A stretch of DNA of 64,000 bases from Rhodocytophaga rosea (GCF_010119975.1 NZ_CP048222.1:6300501-6364500); one strand, 5' to 3'. Positions 9,972-19,610 are shown, counted from the stretch's first letter. The notes: generated by a model not told the origin, from the sequence alone. Made by a program: numbers and translations.

Positions 9972-11161
9972 ATGGCAAAAATTGCAATGTTAGGAACAGG
10001 CTTTATCGGTGAGTTTTATACCACAGCTTTACATGGACAACGTAATCCTGACCGGGTGGTGAGTGTATACTCCCGCAGTGAAGAAAATGGCAAACGGTTC
10101 GCCCAGAAATGGAATATTCCCAAATGGACCACCTCTATGGAAGAAGCTGTAAATGATTCCAATATTGATGCTGTCATCATTTCTCTGCCCAATCATCTGC
10201 ACCTGGAGGCAGTTCAACTTTCTGCTAAGGCCGGGAAAGCCGTATTGTGTACCAAACCTCTGGGAAGAACCGCAGCAGAAGCTAAAGCGATGCTGGAGGC
10301 AGTAGAAAAAGCAGGTGTGATGGGCGGATATCTGGAAGATCTGGTATATACCCCCAAAACCCTCAAAGCCATAGATTATGTAAAAAAAGGGGCACTGGGT
10401 AAAGTATTATGGGCACGCTCCCGGGAAGCACATCCTGGTCCGCACAGCGACTGGTTCTGGAATTTCCAGATGTCCGGGGGAGGAGCGCTGGTAGATCTGG
10501 GGTGTCACTGTATTGAAATCGCCAGAAGTTTCATTGGCAAAGATGTCCGGCCGGTAGAAGTGATGTGCTGGGCAGAAACCCAGGTAAAACCTATTGATGC
10601 CGAAGATCATGCCATTGGCCTGGTAAAATATGCCAATGGAGCCATCGGACAGTTTGAAGTGAGCTGGTGTTTCCGGGGAGGTATGGATCTGCGGGACGAA
10701 GTATCGGGCACGGAAGGAACCATACGTACTGACCATTTTCTGCGGACTGGATTTGAAGTGTTTACGGCTGCTGAACAAGGGGCTATGTAGCCGAAAAAGC
10801 CGAGAGCGAAACTGGATGGCTGTTTCCGGTTGGCGACGAAGTGCATGAATTAGGCTATACCCATATGTTTACCGACATGTTTAATTCCCTGGAGAAAGGG
10901 ACGCAGCCAGTAGAATCTTTTTATGATGGATATGTGGTGAATGCGATCATGGACGCCTGTTATAAATCTGCCAAAACGAAAAAATGGGAACCGGTGGAAC
11001 TTGAAATATGGCGTGGCGGGGAAGAACAGAATAATGGCAAGGCCGTTAAAGAATATGATGCTCAGTATCTGTTGATTAAAGAAGAGAAATTACCCAATGG
11101 CAGCAAAAAAATTATTCTGAAAGACAAGCAGAGCGGCGAAATTATCCAGCGGGAAGTATAA
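9972..11161 (+). pseudogene. Gfo/Idh/MocA oxidoreductase split by one-base frameshift
   Basis: The first frame (9972-10790) encodes the N-terminal Rossmann domain (GTGFIGEFY) and most of the catalytic domain, with the family's [10 protein letters not shown] motif near residue 95 (Cys-Thr-Lys-Pro) and a GCHCIE helix. It then hits TAG at 10788. The missing C-terminal part continues in the -1 frame to 11161 ([14 protein letters not shown] onward). Inserting one G into the GGGG run at 10779-10782 restores a single frame of about 397 codons, the normal length. Family members are NAD(P)-dependent oxidoreductases of sugars or polyols. The lesion may be a real mutation or a sequencing slip. A phytanoyl-CoA dioxygenase family gene follows 107 bases downstream and may share the pathway. 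Confidence 0.88.
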
Positions 11162-11268
11162 TCTGGTAGCCAGATTTAGAAGCACTTCAATACATATATC
11201 TTCCGCTATCAACGATTGACTATTGGCTAATGACTTTAAGTGAATGAACTTCTAAATGAATTATACCT

Positions 11269-12102
11269 ATGGACTACAAACAATTTACATCTGCCGACAA
11301 AGAAGCTTTTGACCGGGATGGGTATGTAATTCTCAAAAAATTTTTTTCTGCTGAAGAAGTGGAAGCTATATATGGCACTTCCAGAAACGACAATATCATA
11401 AGCCAGAAATCCTTTGACTTTAATGACAGCAAGGGGATGCGTACCAAACTGGCTTTGTGGTATACGCCGCAGGATGACGTATATGGCATGTATAGCCGCT
11501 GTCAGCGAATGGTACGTGCCGTGGAAATGATTTTAGGCGGAACAGTGGCACATTATCATTCCAAACTGATGCAGAAGGAACCTAAAGTGGGCGGCGCCTG
11601 GGAGTGGCACCAGGATTATGGATACTGGTATAACAATGGATTTTTATTTCCGGATATGGTAAGTGTAATGCTGGCTTTAACGTCGGCTACGGTAGAAAAC
11701 GGATGTTTGCAGGTACTGAAAGGTTCACATAAAATGGGCCGCATAGAACATGGGATTACCGGTCAGCAGGTGGGAGCGAGTATGGAGAAAGTGAATGAGG
11801 CGCTCAAACGGATGGAACTGGTGTATGTCGAATTAGAACCTGGAGATACGCTGTTCTTTCATTGTAATGTATTACACCGCTCGGAAGCCAACCTGAGCGA
11901 ACATTCCAGATGGTCGTTGATTTCGGCCTATAATCTGGTAAGCAATCGTTCTTACAAAGATGAACCTGCTTCGCATTACACACCGGTTTCTATGGTATCT
12001 GATGAAGCCATTTTACAAGTTAAAACACAGGGTATTGCTGCCAGCGCCGATTTTCTGACTCCTGAAGTGGATAATAAGTTTAAAGAAACCATTACGCAGT
12101 AA
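11269..12102 (+). CDS. Phytanoyl-CoA dioxygenase (PhyH) family protein
   Basis: A 277-residue Fe(II)/2-oxoglutarate oxygenase of the PhyH family. The iron-binding facial triad is seen as His114-x-Asp116 in EWHQDYGYW and His203 in VLHRSEAN; Arg214 in HSRWSLISAY is the likely 2-oxoglutarate carboxylate ligand. The N-terminus has the usual DGYVILKKFFS segment. No signal peptide, so cytoplasmic. In Bacteroidota such enzymes often sit beside Gfo/Idh/MocA oxidoreductases, as here, in gene pairs thought to modify sugars or cyclitols; the substrate is not known. A perfect hairpin terminator follows at 12138-12173. Confidence 0.9.
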   Translation: MDYKQFTSADKEAFDRDGYVILKKFFSAEEVEAIYGTSRNDNIISQKSFDFNDSKGMRTKLALWYTPQDDVYGMYSRCQRMVRAVEMILGGTVAHYHSKLMQKEPKVGGAWEWHQDYGYWYNNGFLFPDMVSVMLALTSATVENGCLQVLKGSHKMGRIEHGITGQQVGASMEKVNEALKRMELVYVELEPGDTLFFHCNVLHRSEANLSEHSRWSLISAYNLVSNRSYKDEPASHYTPVSMVSDEAILQVKTQGIAASADFLTPEVDNKFKETITQ

Positions 12103-12137
12103 AGGCACGGTTATTTTATATGTACTAACCTTTAAAA

Positions 12138-12173
12138 CAAAACCCGTAAGCTGTAGCCGTCTTACGGGTTTTG
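12138..12173. terminator. Terminator hairpin after PhyH gene
   Basis: Perfect 13-base arms (CAAAACCCGTAAG at 12138-12150, complement at 12161-12173) with a 10-base loop. The right arm ends in a T-rich run. It lies 35 bases after the PhyH stop codon and just before the insertion sequence. Confidence 0.8.
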
Positions 12174-12212
12174 TATGAATAAACTTATAGTATTGCCATA
12201 CTAAATTAAGTT

Positions 12213-13467
12213 TAATACCAAATAGGGCGAAGGCTATTCCATAGAGGTTGTAATCTTGCTGATGGCTTCTAAAATGTAAGGGTATCCGGTTAGAGAGGCG
12301 ATCTGTCTTTGCCCATAACTTTTAGCCGTATTAGTGATCCAGGCTTCCAGTTCTTGTTCATGGCTGAAGTTGTGAAAAGCTACTTTGTTTTTCATATCCC
12401 CCCACAGCCTTTCGACCGGATTGAGTTCAGGGTTGGAAGAAGGTAAATACACCAGGCGGATATTTTGGGGCACTTGCAAGGCTTTTGCCCGGTGATAGCC
12501 TGCTTTGTCTACAAAGATAAACTTGAACACTTGCGGTTGATGGCGGCTAAACTCCTCAAGCATATACTCAAAGTAAAGCGTGTTAACCTGTGGGGCAGTA
12601 ATAAAGAAGTGATCTCCTGTCAGCGGTTCTACCAATCCATAGCAGTAGCGGTAGATGAAGCGGTGCTGATAGGCTCCTACCGGTTTTATGCCGGCAAGGG
12701 TGATGGCTCTTCTCAAAACAGTCATCAAACCAAAGCGGCTCTCATCCTGATAGTACACCTTCCAATGGCTGACTACCCCTTTGGCAGCCAAAGGAGCATA
12801 GTAGCGCTGTAAGAGGAAAGTGAGCACCAAGTTTAGTTTTTTTATACTTCTGCTCATAGGCTAGATCCTTTTTCAGGTTGCTCTTTCTAACCACTTTCAG
12901 CTTTGCCCCCAGCTGTCGGTGGACAAACCAATGTACATGCTCATAGCTCAGATCAATGCCATGCGCCGTGTGCAACCACTCATGGATTTGCTTATAAGAA
13001 GTAAAATAGTTGTTTGGATCAGCAAGCTTTGCCTTCAACTGCTCAAGTACTTTACCTGCAATCTGTGATGCCCTTTTGTGGCCGCCCGGATCTATCTGAA
13101 GACAGGCTTGCAGCCCTTTCTGTTTGTAAAGCCGGAACCACTGGCCCACTGCATGACGCTCATAGCCTACGGCAGCAGCTATTTGTCCATACGCTTTAGC
13201 CTGCCCACTCTTGTAGAGGTAAAAAGCCCGCAGTCTGGCTCCGGCTAGCGGATGGGCTATTTTTTTGCTCATCTTCAGCAACTGCTCGGCACTCTCGATG
13301 AGCTCAGTTTTGGTTACTCTTCCCATACTTGATCAACATATAACATCTATGGAAGGTTCTTTATACTATTCGGTATAATATGATGTTTTTTGAGTAAATT
13401 GCTGATTTACAAATATGTTACGAACAGCAAACGAAGTTCAGCAAAGCCAAACAACGATTTGGTATTA
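12213..13467 (-). mobile_element. IS630-family insertion sequence
   Basis: An insertion sequence of about 1.25 kb. The ends share an 11-base inverted repeat: TAATACCAAAT at 12213-12223 and its complement ATTTGGTATTA at 13457-13467. The outermost TA on each side fits the TA target duplication typical of the IS630/Tc1-mariner group, so the element proper is about 12215-13465. Beyond the 11 bases the ends are only loosely alike. It carries a single transposase on the minus strand in two overlapping frames. It sits 5 bases beyond the stop codon of the T9SS cargo gene at 13473 and about 40 bases past the PhyH terminator, so it broke no gene. Confidence 0.8.
12234..13326 (-). CDS. IS630-family transposase in two frames
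   Basis: The first frame (13326-12742) encodes the N-terminal helix-turn-helix domains: a YGQIAAAVGYERHAVGQWF helix pair and a winged-helix segment with SYEHVHWFVHRQLG. The second frame (12857-12234) encodes the DDE catalytic domain: Asp38 in YYQDESRFG, Asp117 in FVDKAGYH and Glu149 in NPELNPVERLWGDMK (numbers of the second frame). The frames overlap around a run of seven A at complement 12837-12843; moving from the first to the second requires +1 (or -2), giving a fusion of about 360 residues, the expected length. Slippage on A-runs is a known way of making full transposase, so the element may be active; a decayed copy is the alternative. Confidence 0.85.
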
Positions 13468-13472
13468 TAGTA

Positions 13473-15734
13473 TCATTTTGTCAATACTAGTTTATAATTC
13501 CTGCTGTACCGCTGGGTAACAAGTTTTACTACATATACTCCACTTTTGAGCATACCAGCTTCATAAACTACTGAATACCATTTGCCTGCCTCTAGGTCGG
13601 CTTGATAAGGGCTGCTGATAAACAAGCCCTTGGCATCATAGATTTCGAGACGTGCATATCCTTTATCTGGGGTGCTAAATGAAATGAGCGTGCGATCGTG
13701 AAATGGGTTGGGAAAAGCAGCAACCTTACCAGATATACCTTCGTTGTCGGCATAATTTATTCTGGCAGCCGGATTAGTATTTACCACACTAAAACTAACG
13801 GTATGTGCGGCTCCCTTCTTACCACCAGAACCCATATACTGATAAGGAGTAGCTGTAAGTGTATGGTTGCCTGCAGGTAAAGTCCAGGAACGGAAATCTC
13901 CGTTTATATCGCCGCCAATGGCATAGGGAAAATGGTTTTCCCGGATTGAAAGTTCATTAAGTTTGAATACCACACTTCCCAGCCTTTCCGGGTTTGTAAT
14001 GGCCCGTATGTTCAGATTTTCAGCAGGAAAATTAGCCAGGTCAATCACATCTCCATTCTTCAACGCCAGGATATCTTCATTTGTATCGGCATTGAGCAGC
14101 ACTAAGCTGTTTACGGACGTGCCAGTTATTGTAAAGTGTATGGTGAGTTCCTTACCCTTCAATCCATTTCCGGTGGTAGCTGTGTAAGCCGTCCGTTCCG
14201 AATAAGGAGTTGCCGTAAGTGTATGATTTCCTACCGGCAGGGTGATAGCATTATAATTCGTGCCGGCACCTCCACCGTAGGCATACGGAAGCTGGTTCTC
14301 TACCACTAGCTTTCCATCCAAATCAATCAGTACACTTCCCACCACACCCGGATTGGTAATTACCTGTATATTCAGGTTCTGGGTGGGAAGTTTGGAGAGG
14401 TCAATTACATCACCTTCTTCGAGCGGCATCAGAGGGCGGTCAGTATCGGCATTTACCAGGATGAATTTTACCACAGATTGCTCAGGCTGGGATACGGTGG
14501 TAAAGCTCCATTCACCAGGCACAATACCAGCGAATTCATACCCTATGGAATCTACAAATACACTGGAAGGAATACTTACTGTAATACTTGTACTATATGG
14601 AAAATCATCCGGGTTGATGGTAACTGTATTCCCGGCAATGCTTATCCTTTCGTCGGTGAGGGGAAGTATTTGGGTACTACTGCCTTGTGTAAGAGTAATC
14701 TCCCCCGACCCTACAAACACCTCTTCGTTAAATGAAATGGTTAGGCTGGCATTTACTGGTACATTCCCTGCCGTATTTTCCGGAGAAAAACTGGTGATAA
14801 CCGGAGGTGTATCTGCCTGGCCTACCGTTGTAAAACTCCATTCACCATCCGTAATTCCTGCAAACTCATAACCAGTGACATCTACAAAAGCACTGGAAGG
14901 AATACTTACTGTAATTAAGGTATTACCAGGGAAATTATCTGGGTTAATAGTAACAGTAGTACCCGCAATGCTTACTCTTTCGTCGGAAAGTTCAATGATC
15001 TGGGTAGTGTTGCCCTGCTTAATAGTGATCTCTCCCGACCCTACAAATACCTCTTCATTAAAAGTAATACTCAGGGTTGCGTCTACCGATACATTATTTT
15101 CGTCATTCATGGGAGAGAAGGAAATTAGGGCAGAAGGTATATCTGCCTGGCCCACCGTTGTAAAAATCCATTCCCCTTCAGCTAATCCAGCAAACTCATT
15201 TCCTGCCAGATCCTTGAAAGTTCCTGCTGTGATACTTATTGAAATAGTGGAATTGTTAGTAAAACTATCCGGAACGATGGTAACCTGATTGCCAGCCACA
15301 CTTATCACTGCATTATTCACGGGAATAACCTGTGTAATTCCCCCCTGGCTAACGATTATATTTCCCGTTCCTTTTATTATTTCTTCACTGAAGACAAGTA
15401 CAAGGTACGTGTTTGTGGCTATTTCGGTGGCACCGTTATCTGGCGAGAAAGAGGTTAGCACCGGTGCTAGTGTATCTTCAGACAGGTACACTTTAATAGG
15501 TTCAATACCTGTGTTTGCAGTTATATACGTTTCTTCTCCTGAAAGATAAGCTGTAGCCATATCTGTTTTATTAAAAAAACTGCCTGTAAACACGTTTTGG
15601 CCAGATTGTTCAACAAGATTTACAGTACCAATGGTTTTAATAAATTGAGTGTCTGATTGCCGTCCGAATGCCTTTGTAAAAAGAGTGCATGTGAGTAGTA
15701 TCAGTTGCAGGTGGTAAAGTTTTAAGCTCATCAT
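13473..15734 (-). CDS. Ig-like (SwmB/Big_5) T9SS cargo protein
   Basis: A 753-residue exported protein: signal peptide (about 1-25), then three tandem Ig-like SwmB/Big_5 units at residues 90-193, 200-303 and 310-413 with a regular 110-residue period (each has FSPxN, FxEEV..GSGEI and FAG..GEWxFTT). Two further related units (about 420-530 and 540-650) carry an NADTxx..L..GDVIDL pattern. The C-terminal 80 residues form a T9SS type A sorting domain (AAFPNPFHDRTLISF start). It should be secreted by T9SS to the surface. Units 2 and 3 are nearly identical, also in DNA, implying recent duplication. It has the same Ig-like fold as the large cargo gene at 3865-8640. The IS630 element lies just past its stop. 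Confidence 0.88.
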   Translation of the reverse strand: MMSLKLYHLQLILLTCTLFTKAFGRQSDTQFIKTIGTVNLVEQSGQNVFTGSFFNKTDMATAYLSGEETYITANTGIEPIKVYLSEDTLAPVLTSFSPDNGATEIATNTYLVLVFSEEIIKGTGNIIVSQGGITQVIPVNNAVISVAGNQVTIVPDSFTNNSTISISITAGTFKDLAGNEFAGLAEGEWIFTTVGQADIPSALISFSPMNDENNVSVDATLSITFNEEVFVGSGEITIKQGNTTQIIELSDERVSIAGTTVTINPDNFPGNTLITVSIPSSAFVDVTGYEFAGITDGEWSFTTVGQADTPPVITSFSPENTAGNVPVNASLTISFNEEVFVGSGEITLTQGSSTQILPLTDERISIAGNTVTINPDDFPYSTSITVSIPSSVFVDSIGYEFAGIVPGEWSFTTVSQPEQSVVKFILVNADTDRPLMPLEEGDVIDLSKLPTQNLNIQVITNPGVVGSVLIDLDGKLVVENQLPYAYGGGAGTNYNAITLPVGNHTLTATPYSERTAYTATTGNGLKGKELTIHFTITGTSVNSLVLLNADTNEDILALKNGDVIDLANFPAENLNIRAITNPERLGSVVFKLNELSIRENHFPYAIGGDINGDFRSWTLPAGNHTLTATPYQYMGSGGKKGAAHTVSFSVVNTNPAARINYADNEGISGKVAAFPNPFHDRTLISFSTPDKGYARLEIYDAKGLFISSPYQADLEAGKWYSVVYEAGMLKSGVYVVKLVTQRYSRNYKLVLTK

Positions 15735-16283
15735 ATGTTAGTTGTTGAAGTGGGTATTATACTGACAAATCCATTGAATAAACGCTGCATAACAAGGCTA
15801 ATTCATTAGGTAGACAGCCTTTCAGAATCCTGAATCATGGAGTAATCAGCTAAATAGTAAAATCAGGAATCAGAAATTGAAAATCAGCTAGTTTGCTGTT
15901 GCTGCAGAGAAGAAAATATCCGTAAATATTATCGTTTATTGTATGATAGTCAATACTTTATGCCAGGTATATTTATGAGTATAAGCTGATATGCTATTTT
16001 CTGATACAAAGCCGGTTTGCTTGTGAAAGCTATTCCTGCCAAGCGGTATTTTCCGGTTCAGTAAAAGAATAAGGTGATAGCTGGAAGTTAATCATACAAC
16101 TATAATTATATCAATCCTGCCAACTTCTCCTAAGGTCTAAAGGATAAGAGAACCTGATAATTGAGATCAGGAATATGTACCGTTTTTATAAATAAAAATC
16201 AGGTAGAATTTAGGACGTGGGTCTGTATTTAAAACGATAAAGGAGAGAACGGCGTGAGCAACATAAAGAAAATGACGCAAGAA
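15735..16283. other. Gene-free stretch upstream of T9SS cargo gene
   Basis: About 550 bases without a convincing gene, hairpin or promoter motif. It should contain the promoter of the minus-strand gene starting at 15734. Confidence 0.5.
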
Positions 16284-16308
16284 AAAGCCTGCTCATTCAG
16301 CAGGCTTT
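16284..16308 (-). terminator. Terminator of the TonB receptor/lipoprotein operon
   Basis: Perfect 10-base arms (AAAGCCTGCT at 16284-16293, AGCAGGCTTT at 16299-16308) with a 5-base loop. Read on the minus strand it is followed by a T-run, and it lies 31 bases beyond the stop of the lipoprotein gene. Confidence 0.8.
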
Positions 16309-16339
16309 CTAGATGATTCAGTTAATAAATGTTACTTAG

Positions 16340-16894
16340 TTATTGAATCGAAACCGGAAACACAGGTTCAGCATCGGTTGAGCCTACATTTATATCATCT
16401 CCCGCTTGTTTGAGTCCATCGGGTTTGTGTTTGAGCGTAATGGTTAGCGTACCGCTGCTGGTAGTAGCGGCAGTAAAAGTAGTTGTCAATCCAAGAGGAA
16501 AGCCTTTGTTATCTGCATCTGTTTTGTTTACATTCATGGCAGCACCAGTTACAGTATAAAATATCTCGTGGGCATCACCTTCCTTTTCAATTTCATCTGT
16601 AATATCTTTCACATTCGCCGGATTCGACTCATCCAGAAATTCAATCCTGCCGTCATATGTCGTTCCAGGCTTCAGTGTCAGGCCGGTTATGATGGGTGAA
16701 CCATCTCCTTCCGGATCTTTCCAGGTAGCTGTAACCGTTTCTGAGGCATTGGATTTATTTGTTAGCGTTAGTTTAACGGTGGTGATCAGTTCTTCTTCAT
16801 TTTCCTCAATTGGGTTTTCTTCGTCTTTGTCGCAACTGGTTACAAGAAATGAAAACAGTACTAAAAGCAGGAAATGTTTGGTGATTCTTAACAT
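16340..16894 (-). CDS. Acidic lipoprotein partner of TonB receptor
   Basis: A 184-residue lipoprotein: hydrophobic signal at residues 8-18 and lipobox FLVTSC with Cys21. The residues after Cys21 (DKDEE) are acidic with a lysine, like the surface-export signal described for Bacteroidota lipoproteins, so it may face outward. The body is Thr-rich and beta-predicted with TxTFTAATTSSGTLTITL near the end. No named family is recognised. It starts 59 bases after the TonB receptor's stop on the same strand and shares its terminator, so it is probably an accessory of that uptake system, perhaps a metal-binding partner. Confidence 0.65.
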   Translation of the reverse strand: MLRITKHFLLLVLFSFLVTSCDKDEENPIEENEEELITTVKLTLTNKSNASETVTATWKDPEGDGSPIITGLTLKPGTTYDGRIEFLDESNPANVKDITDEIEKEGDAHEIFYTVTGAAMNVNKTDADNKGFPLGLTTTFTAATTSSGTLTITLKHKPDGLKQAGDDINVGSTDAEPVFPVSIQ

Positions 16895-16953
16895 AGCATG
16901 TGAAATTTAGGTGGTTATCAGTTAGTTAATTATTAATTGCTGGTATAGATTAA

Positions 16954-19317
16954 TTAAAATTTGAATTTCAGCCGTACCGTAAAGTTTCTTCCCATTTCGT
17001 CGGTGAAATACCGGAAGCGGTTTAGATAATCTTTATAACTGGTATTAAAAATATTGCTCACACCCAGGCCAATTTCTGCCTGATGCAAGGCCGGTAACGA
17101 AAAACTGGTTTCGGCATTAAAAAGCGTATATCCTTCCGGCGCTGGTGCATAATCACTATTGGCTGGTGTACGTCGCTGTTTGGAAACATGCACACTACTT
17201 AAGGCAATCTGCAGGTGTAAATGATTGAGTTTATCTATATGTGGAATATCAAACTTAACTGTATTTTCGAGGCGGTCTGCCGGTATAAAAGGCAAAGGCT
17301 GATCTGTACTGCGGTTGATGGCCCGGATTAAAGATAGTTTAGATTGGAGAGTGGCAAAAGTAAGAACTTTATAACTCACCATCGCATCTACGCCTCTGAA
17401 AACCGCATCTACCTGAGTATAGCGAAAGGAAGGAAAAGCACCCCGTATAGTAAGTACCGGCGGAAAAACCGGCATCAGGTAAATATACTGGTCAATATAA
17501 TTCTGATACACACCAATTTCTGCATTCCACTTTTCATGCTCATACCGGGTACTTACAGTGAAATTATATGCCGTTTCAGGAACCAAAGAAGTATCGCCTT
17601 TCTCATAGGCAGCTGCTCCATGATGTACACCATCGCTGAACAGTTCGTTAATGGCAGGCGGACGCCAGGCGGTTCCCAGGTTGGCTGAAAAAGAAAGGTT
17701 AGAATTGAGTTTGTAAGAAGCTCCTACAGAACCCGCGAAATTGCTGAAATGAAAAGTAGGTTCATAGCGGACACCATTCCGGAGCCTGAATACTTCCAGC
17801 AGGCGGTAATCATAGCGGATGCCTACTTCTGCTTCCCACTTTTTCTGGGTTATCCTTTCAATTACAAATACCCCAATACCCCGGTTCCGGAAATTAGGAA
17901 TCAGGTAACGCCCACCAATTACATTGCTTTGCCAGAAGGTAGTAATGCCTGCACTGCCGGTAATGAACTGCTTGATGGGTTTATGTTCCCAGATCAGATC
18001 CGCAGTATGGGTACGTAGGGTATATTCAAGTTCAGGCGTATTTTCGTTGCTGCCTCTGGGACGGTGCAGGTCATACTCGCCCCGGTAATTATGCTGCCTG
18101 GCATAGGTAAGGGTAAACTTTCCGAGATGAGCGGAAGTAAGAAATGCTTTTGCCTTCAAAAGCTGATGGGTTACCTGCTGGTAAGGCCTTCCGATTTTAT
18201 AAGAAAACCCCGACTCATATTCTGGCAGAGGTGCTCCATATTCGATGGCTCTCTCCAGATCGGTTATATTGCCAATATGTGCGCCAGCAAAAATTCCATT
18301 CTTCGTCTGGAAACGGCTATAAAAGATTTCTCCACCCACATTTTTTTTGCGGTAGCCTACAGCTGAAGAGAAATTAAATTCCTGTACGCCAGAGTTTTTC
18401 AGGTAATATCCGGGAGCTTTGGCATTTCCTGCCCGTTTAGCGGTACCCTGCAATCGCCAGCTCCAGGCACTGGCCTTTTTTAAATTTCCTTCCAGAATTC
18501 CCGATGCAACACCCTGCCTGTTATTCGACCAGCCCACCAGATTTAATTCACCTCCCAAGCCAGGTGTTATAGGAAGCGGAGCAGGTTCCACGAGAATAAC
18601 TCCCCCAATGGCATCAGGCCCATAACGTACACCAGCTGCCCCTTTTACCACCGAAAGACTCGAAGCTACAAACGGATCAATTTCAGGGGCATGTTCCGAG
18701 CCCCACTGCTGGCCTTCCTGCCGGATACCGGCATTTAAAATTAAAATACGGTTGCTGTGCAGGCCATGAATCACGGGTTTGGAAATAGAAGGGCCGGTCT
18801 GGATGGTGGTAACGCCGGTAATACTTTTCAGAGATTCGCCCAGTGATTTTCCCCGGGTACTCTCCAGCTCTAATCCCTGCAATTGTTCTGTGGGTTGTAA
18901 GGCCGGTATTGGCAATTTCTGTTCTACAATCGTAATCGTTTGGAGTTCAATATCCCTTTCATTAAGCCGGAAATTCTGCGTGAGATATTTGTTGCTCTCC
19001 GACAATTGGATGATCACAGTGTCTGGCTCGTACCCAATATAACTGCACACCATCGTATACGATCCCGCGCAGATATCTTCAATTTTATACTCGCCGTTGA
19101 TTTTAGTTGCATCTCCTTTAGCAAGCTCCTTTATAATAATGGTAGCGCCAGCAATCGGTTTTCTGGCCTGATCTACTACTATTCCATGAATATGATAGTG
19201 GCAATCTTCTCTCGTATGCTGGGCTGACTGGGCATAAAGAAAGCCAGGCAGTATCCATACCAGAAAAAATAAACCTTTGTTAAATATGAATTGCAGCGTT
19301 TCTCCCAAGCCCGTCAT
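16954..19317 (-). CDS. TonB-dependent outer-membrane receptor, metal type
   Basis: About 787 residues from the ATG at 19317, where a signal peptide begins (MTGLGETLQF, cleaved near LYAQ). Longer frames using TTG 19362 or ATG 19356 lie in the operator and lack an export signal. Domain order: a carboxypeptidase-regulatory-like segment (HGIVVDQARKPIAGATI, residues about 30-115), a plug domain (GESLKSITGVTTIQTGPSIS ... HGLHSNRILILNAGI ... GVRYGPDAIGGVI) and a C-terminal beta-barrel ending in F. The plug resembles ZnuD-like and other small-ligand receptors more than SusC-type sugar receptors, and no SusD gene is adjacent. With a Fur/Zur-like palindrome in its promoter, import of a metal or metal chelate is the best guess; zinc is an inference. 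Confidence 0.85.
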   Translation of the reverse strand: MTGLGETLQFIFNKGLFFLVWILPGFLYAQSAQHTREDCHYHIHGIVVDQARKPIAGATIIIKELAKGDATKINGEYKIEDICAGSYTMVCSYIGYEPDTVIIQLSESNKYLTQNFRLNERDIELQTITIVEQKLPIPALQPTEQLQGLELESTRGKSLGESLKSITGVTTIQTGPSISKPVIHGLHSNRILILNAGIRQEGQQWGSEHAPEIDPFVASSLSVVKGAAGVRYGPDAIGGVILVEPAPLPITPGLGGELNLVGWSNNRQGVASGILEGNLKKASAWSWRLQGTAKRAGNAKAPGYYLKNSGVQEFNFSSAVGYRKKNVGGEIFYSRFQTKNGIFAGAHIGNITDLERAIEYGAPLPEYESGFSYKIGRPYQQVTHQLLKAKAFLTSAHLGKFTLTYARQHNYRGEYDLHRPRGSNENTPELEYTLRTHTADLIWEHKPIKQFITGSAGITTFWQSNVIGGRYLIPNFRNRGIGVFVIERITQKKWEAEVGIRYDYRLLEVFRLRNGVRYEPTFHFSNFAGSVGASYKLNSNLSFSANLGTAWRPPAINELFSDGVHHGAAAYEKGDTSLVPETAYNFTVSTRYEHEKWNAEIGVYQNYIDQYIYLMPVFPPVLTIRGAFPSFRYTQVDAVFRGVDAMVSYKVLTFATLQSKLSLIRAINRSTDQPLPFIPADRLENTVKFDIPHIDKLNHLHLQIALSSVHVSKQRRTPANSDYAPAPEGYTLFNAETSFSLPALHQAEIGLGVSNIFNTSYKDYLNRFRYFTDEMGRNFTVRLKFKF

Positions 19318-19343
19318 TATTGAACATTTCTTAGATGAGCGTA

Positions 19344-19375
19344 CAAAAATACACATTTGCAATAATGTTGCAAAT
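19344..19375 (-). promoter_or_regulatory. Promoter with overlapping Fur/Zur-like operator
   Basis: On the minus strand a TTTG element (19374-19371), a 19-base spacer and TATTTTTG (19351-19344) match the Bacteroidota pattern TTTG-N17-23-TAnnTTTG. A perfect palindrome, ATTTGCAA-N5-TTGCAAAT, occupies 19355-19375, covering the upstream element and most of the spacer. That size and symmetry are those of Fur-family operators (Fur, Zur, Mur). A bound repressor would block polymerase. Translation starts at 19317, about 20 bases past the expected transcript start. Confidence 0.7.
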
Positions 19376-19610
19376 ACGATAGGTAAATAAAGATAACATT
19401 TTTGAAAAAAGAAGCCTTTATCAGATATATAGAGTTTCAGGCCATCTTTTATCCGTTCATCCCGGCGTAATGCATTTGATCAATAAAATAAGCTGTAGCC
19501 GGTTTACAAAAACAATATCCTTCCATAAAGTCACAAAATCACGAAAACAACACATACACATATATGCTTTAGCTGCAAGCCTGGCAGCCCCCGAAAATCT
19601 ATACACATCC

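Noticed and set aside
10771-10790. Programmed -1 frameshift in the oxidoreductase gene
   Set aside because: The site reads CAA GGG GCT in frame and does not form an X-XXY-YYZ heptamer; the family does not use frameshifting.
19470-19610. Upstream start for the ZU5-like lipoprotein
   Set aside because: The lipoprotein signal starts at 19611; the extra 47 residues have no export feature.
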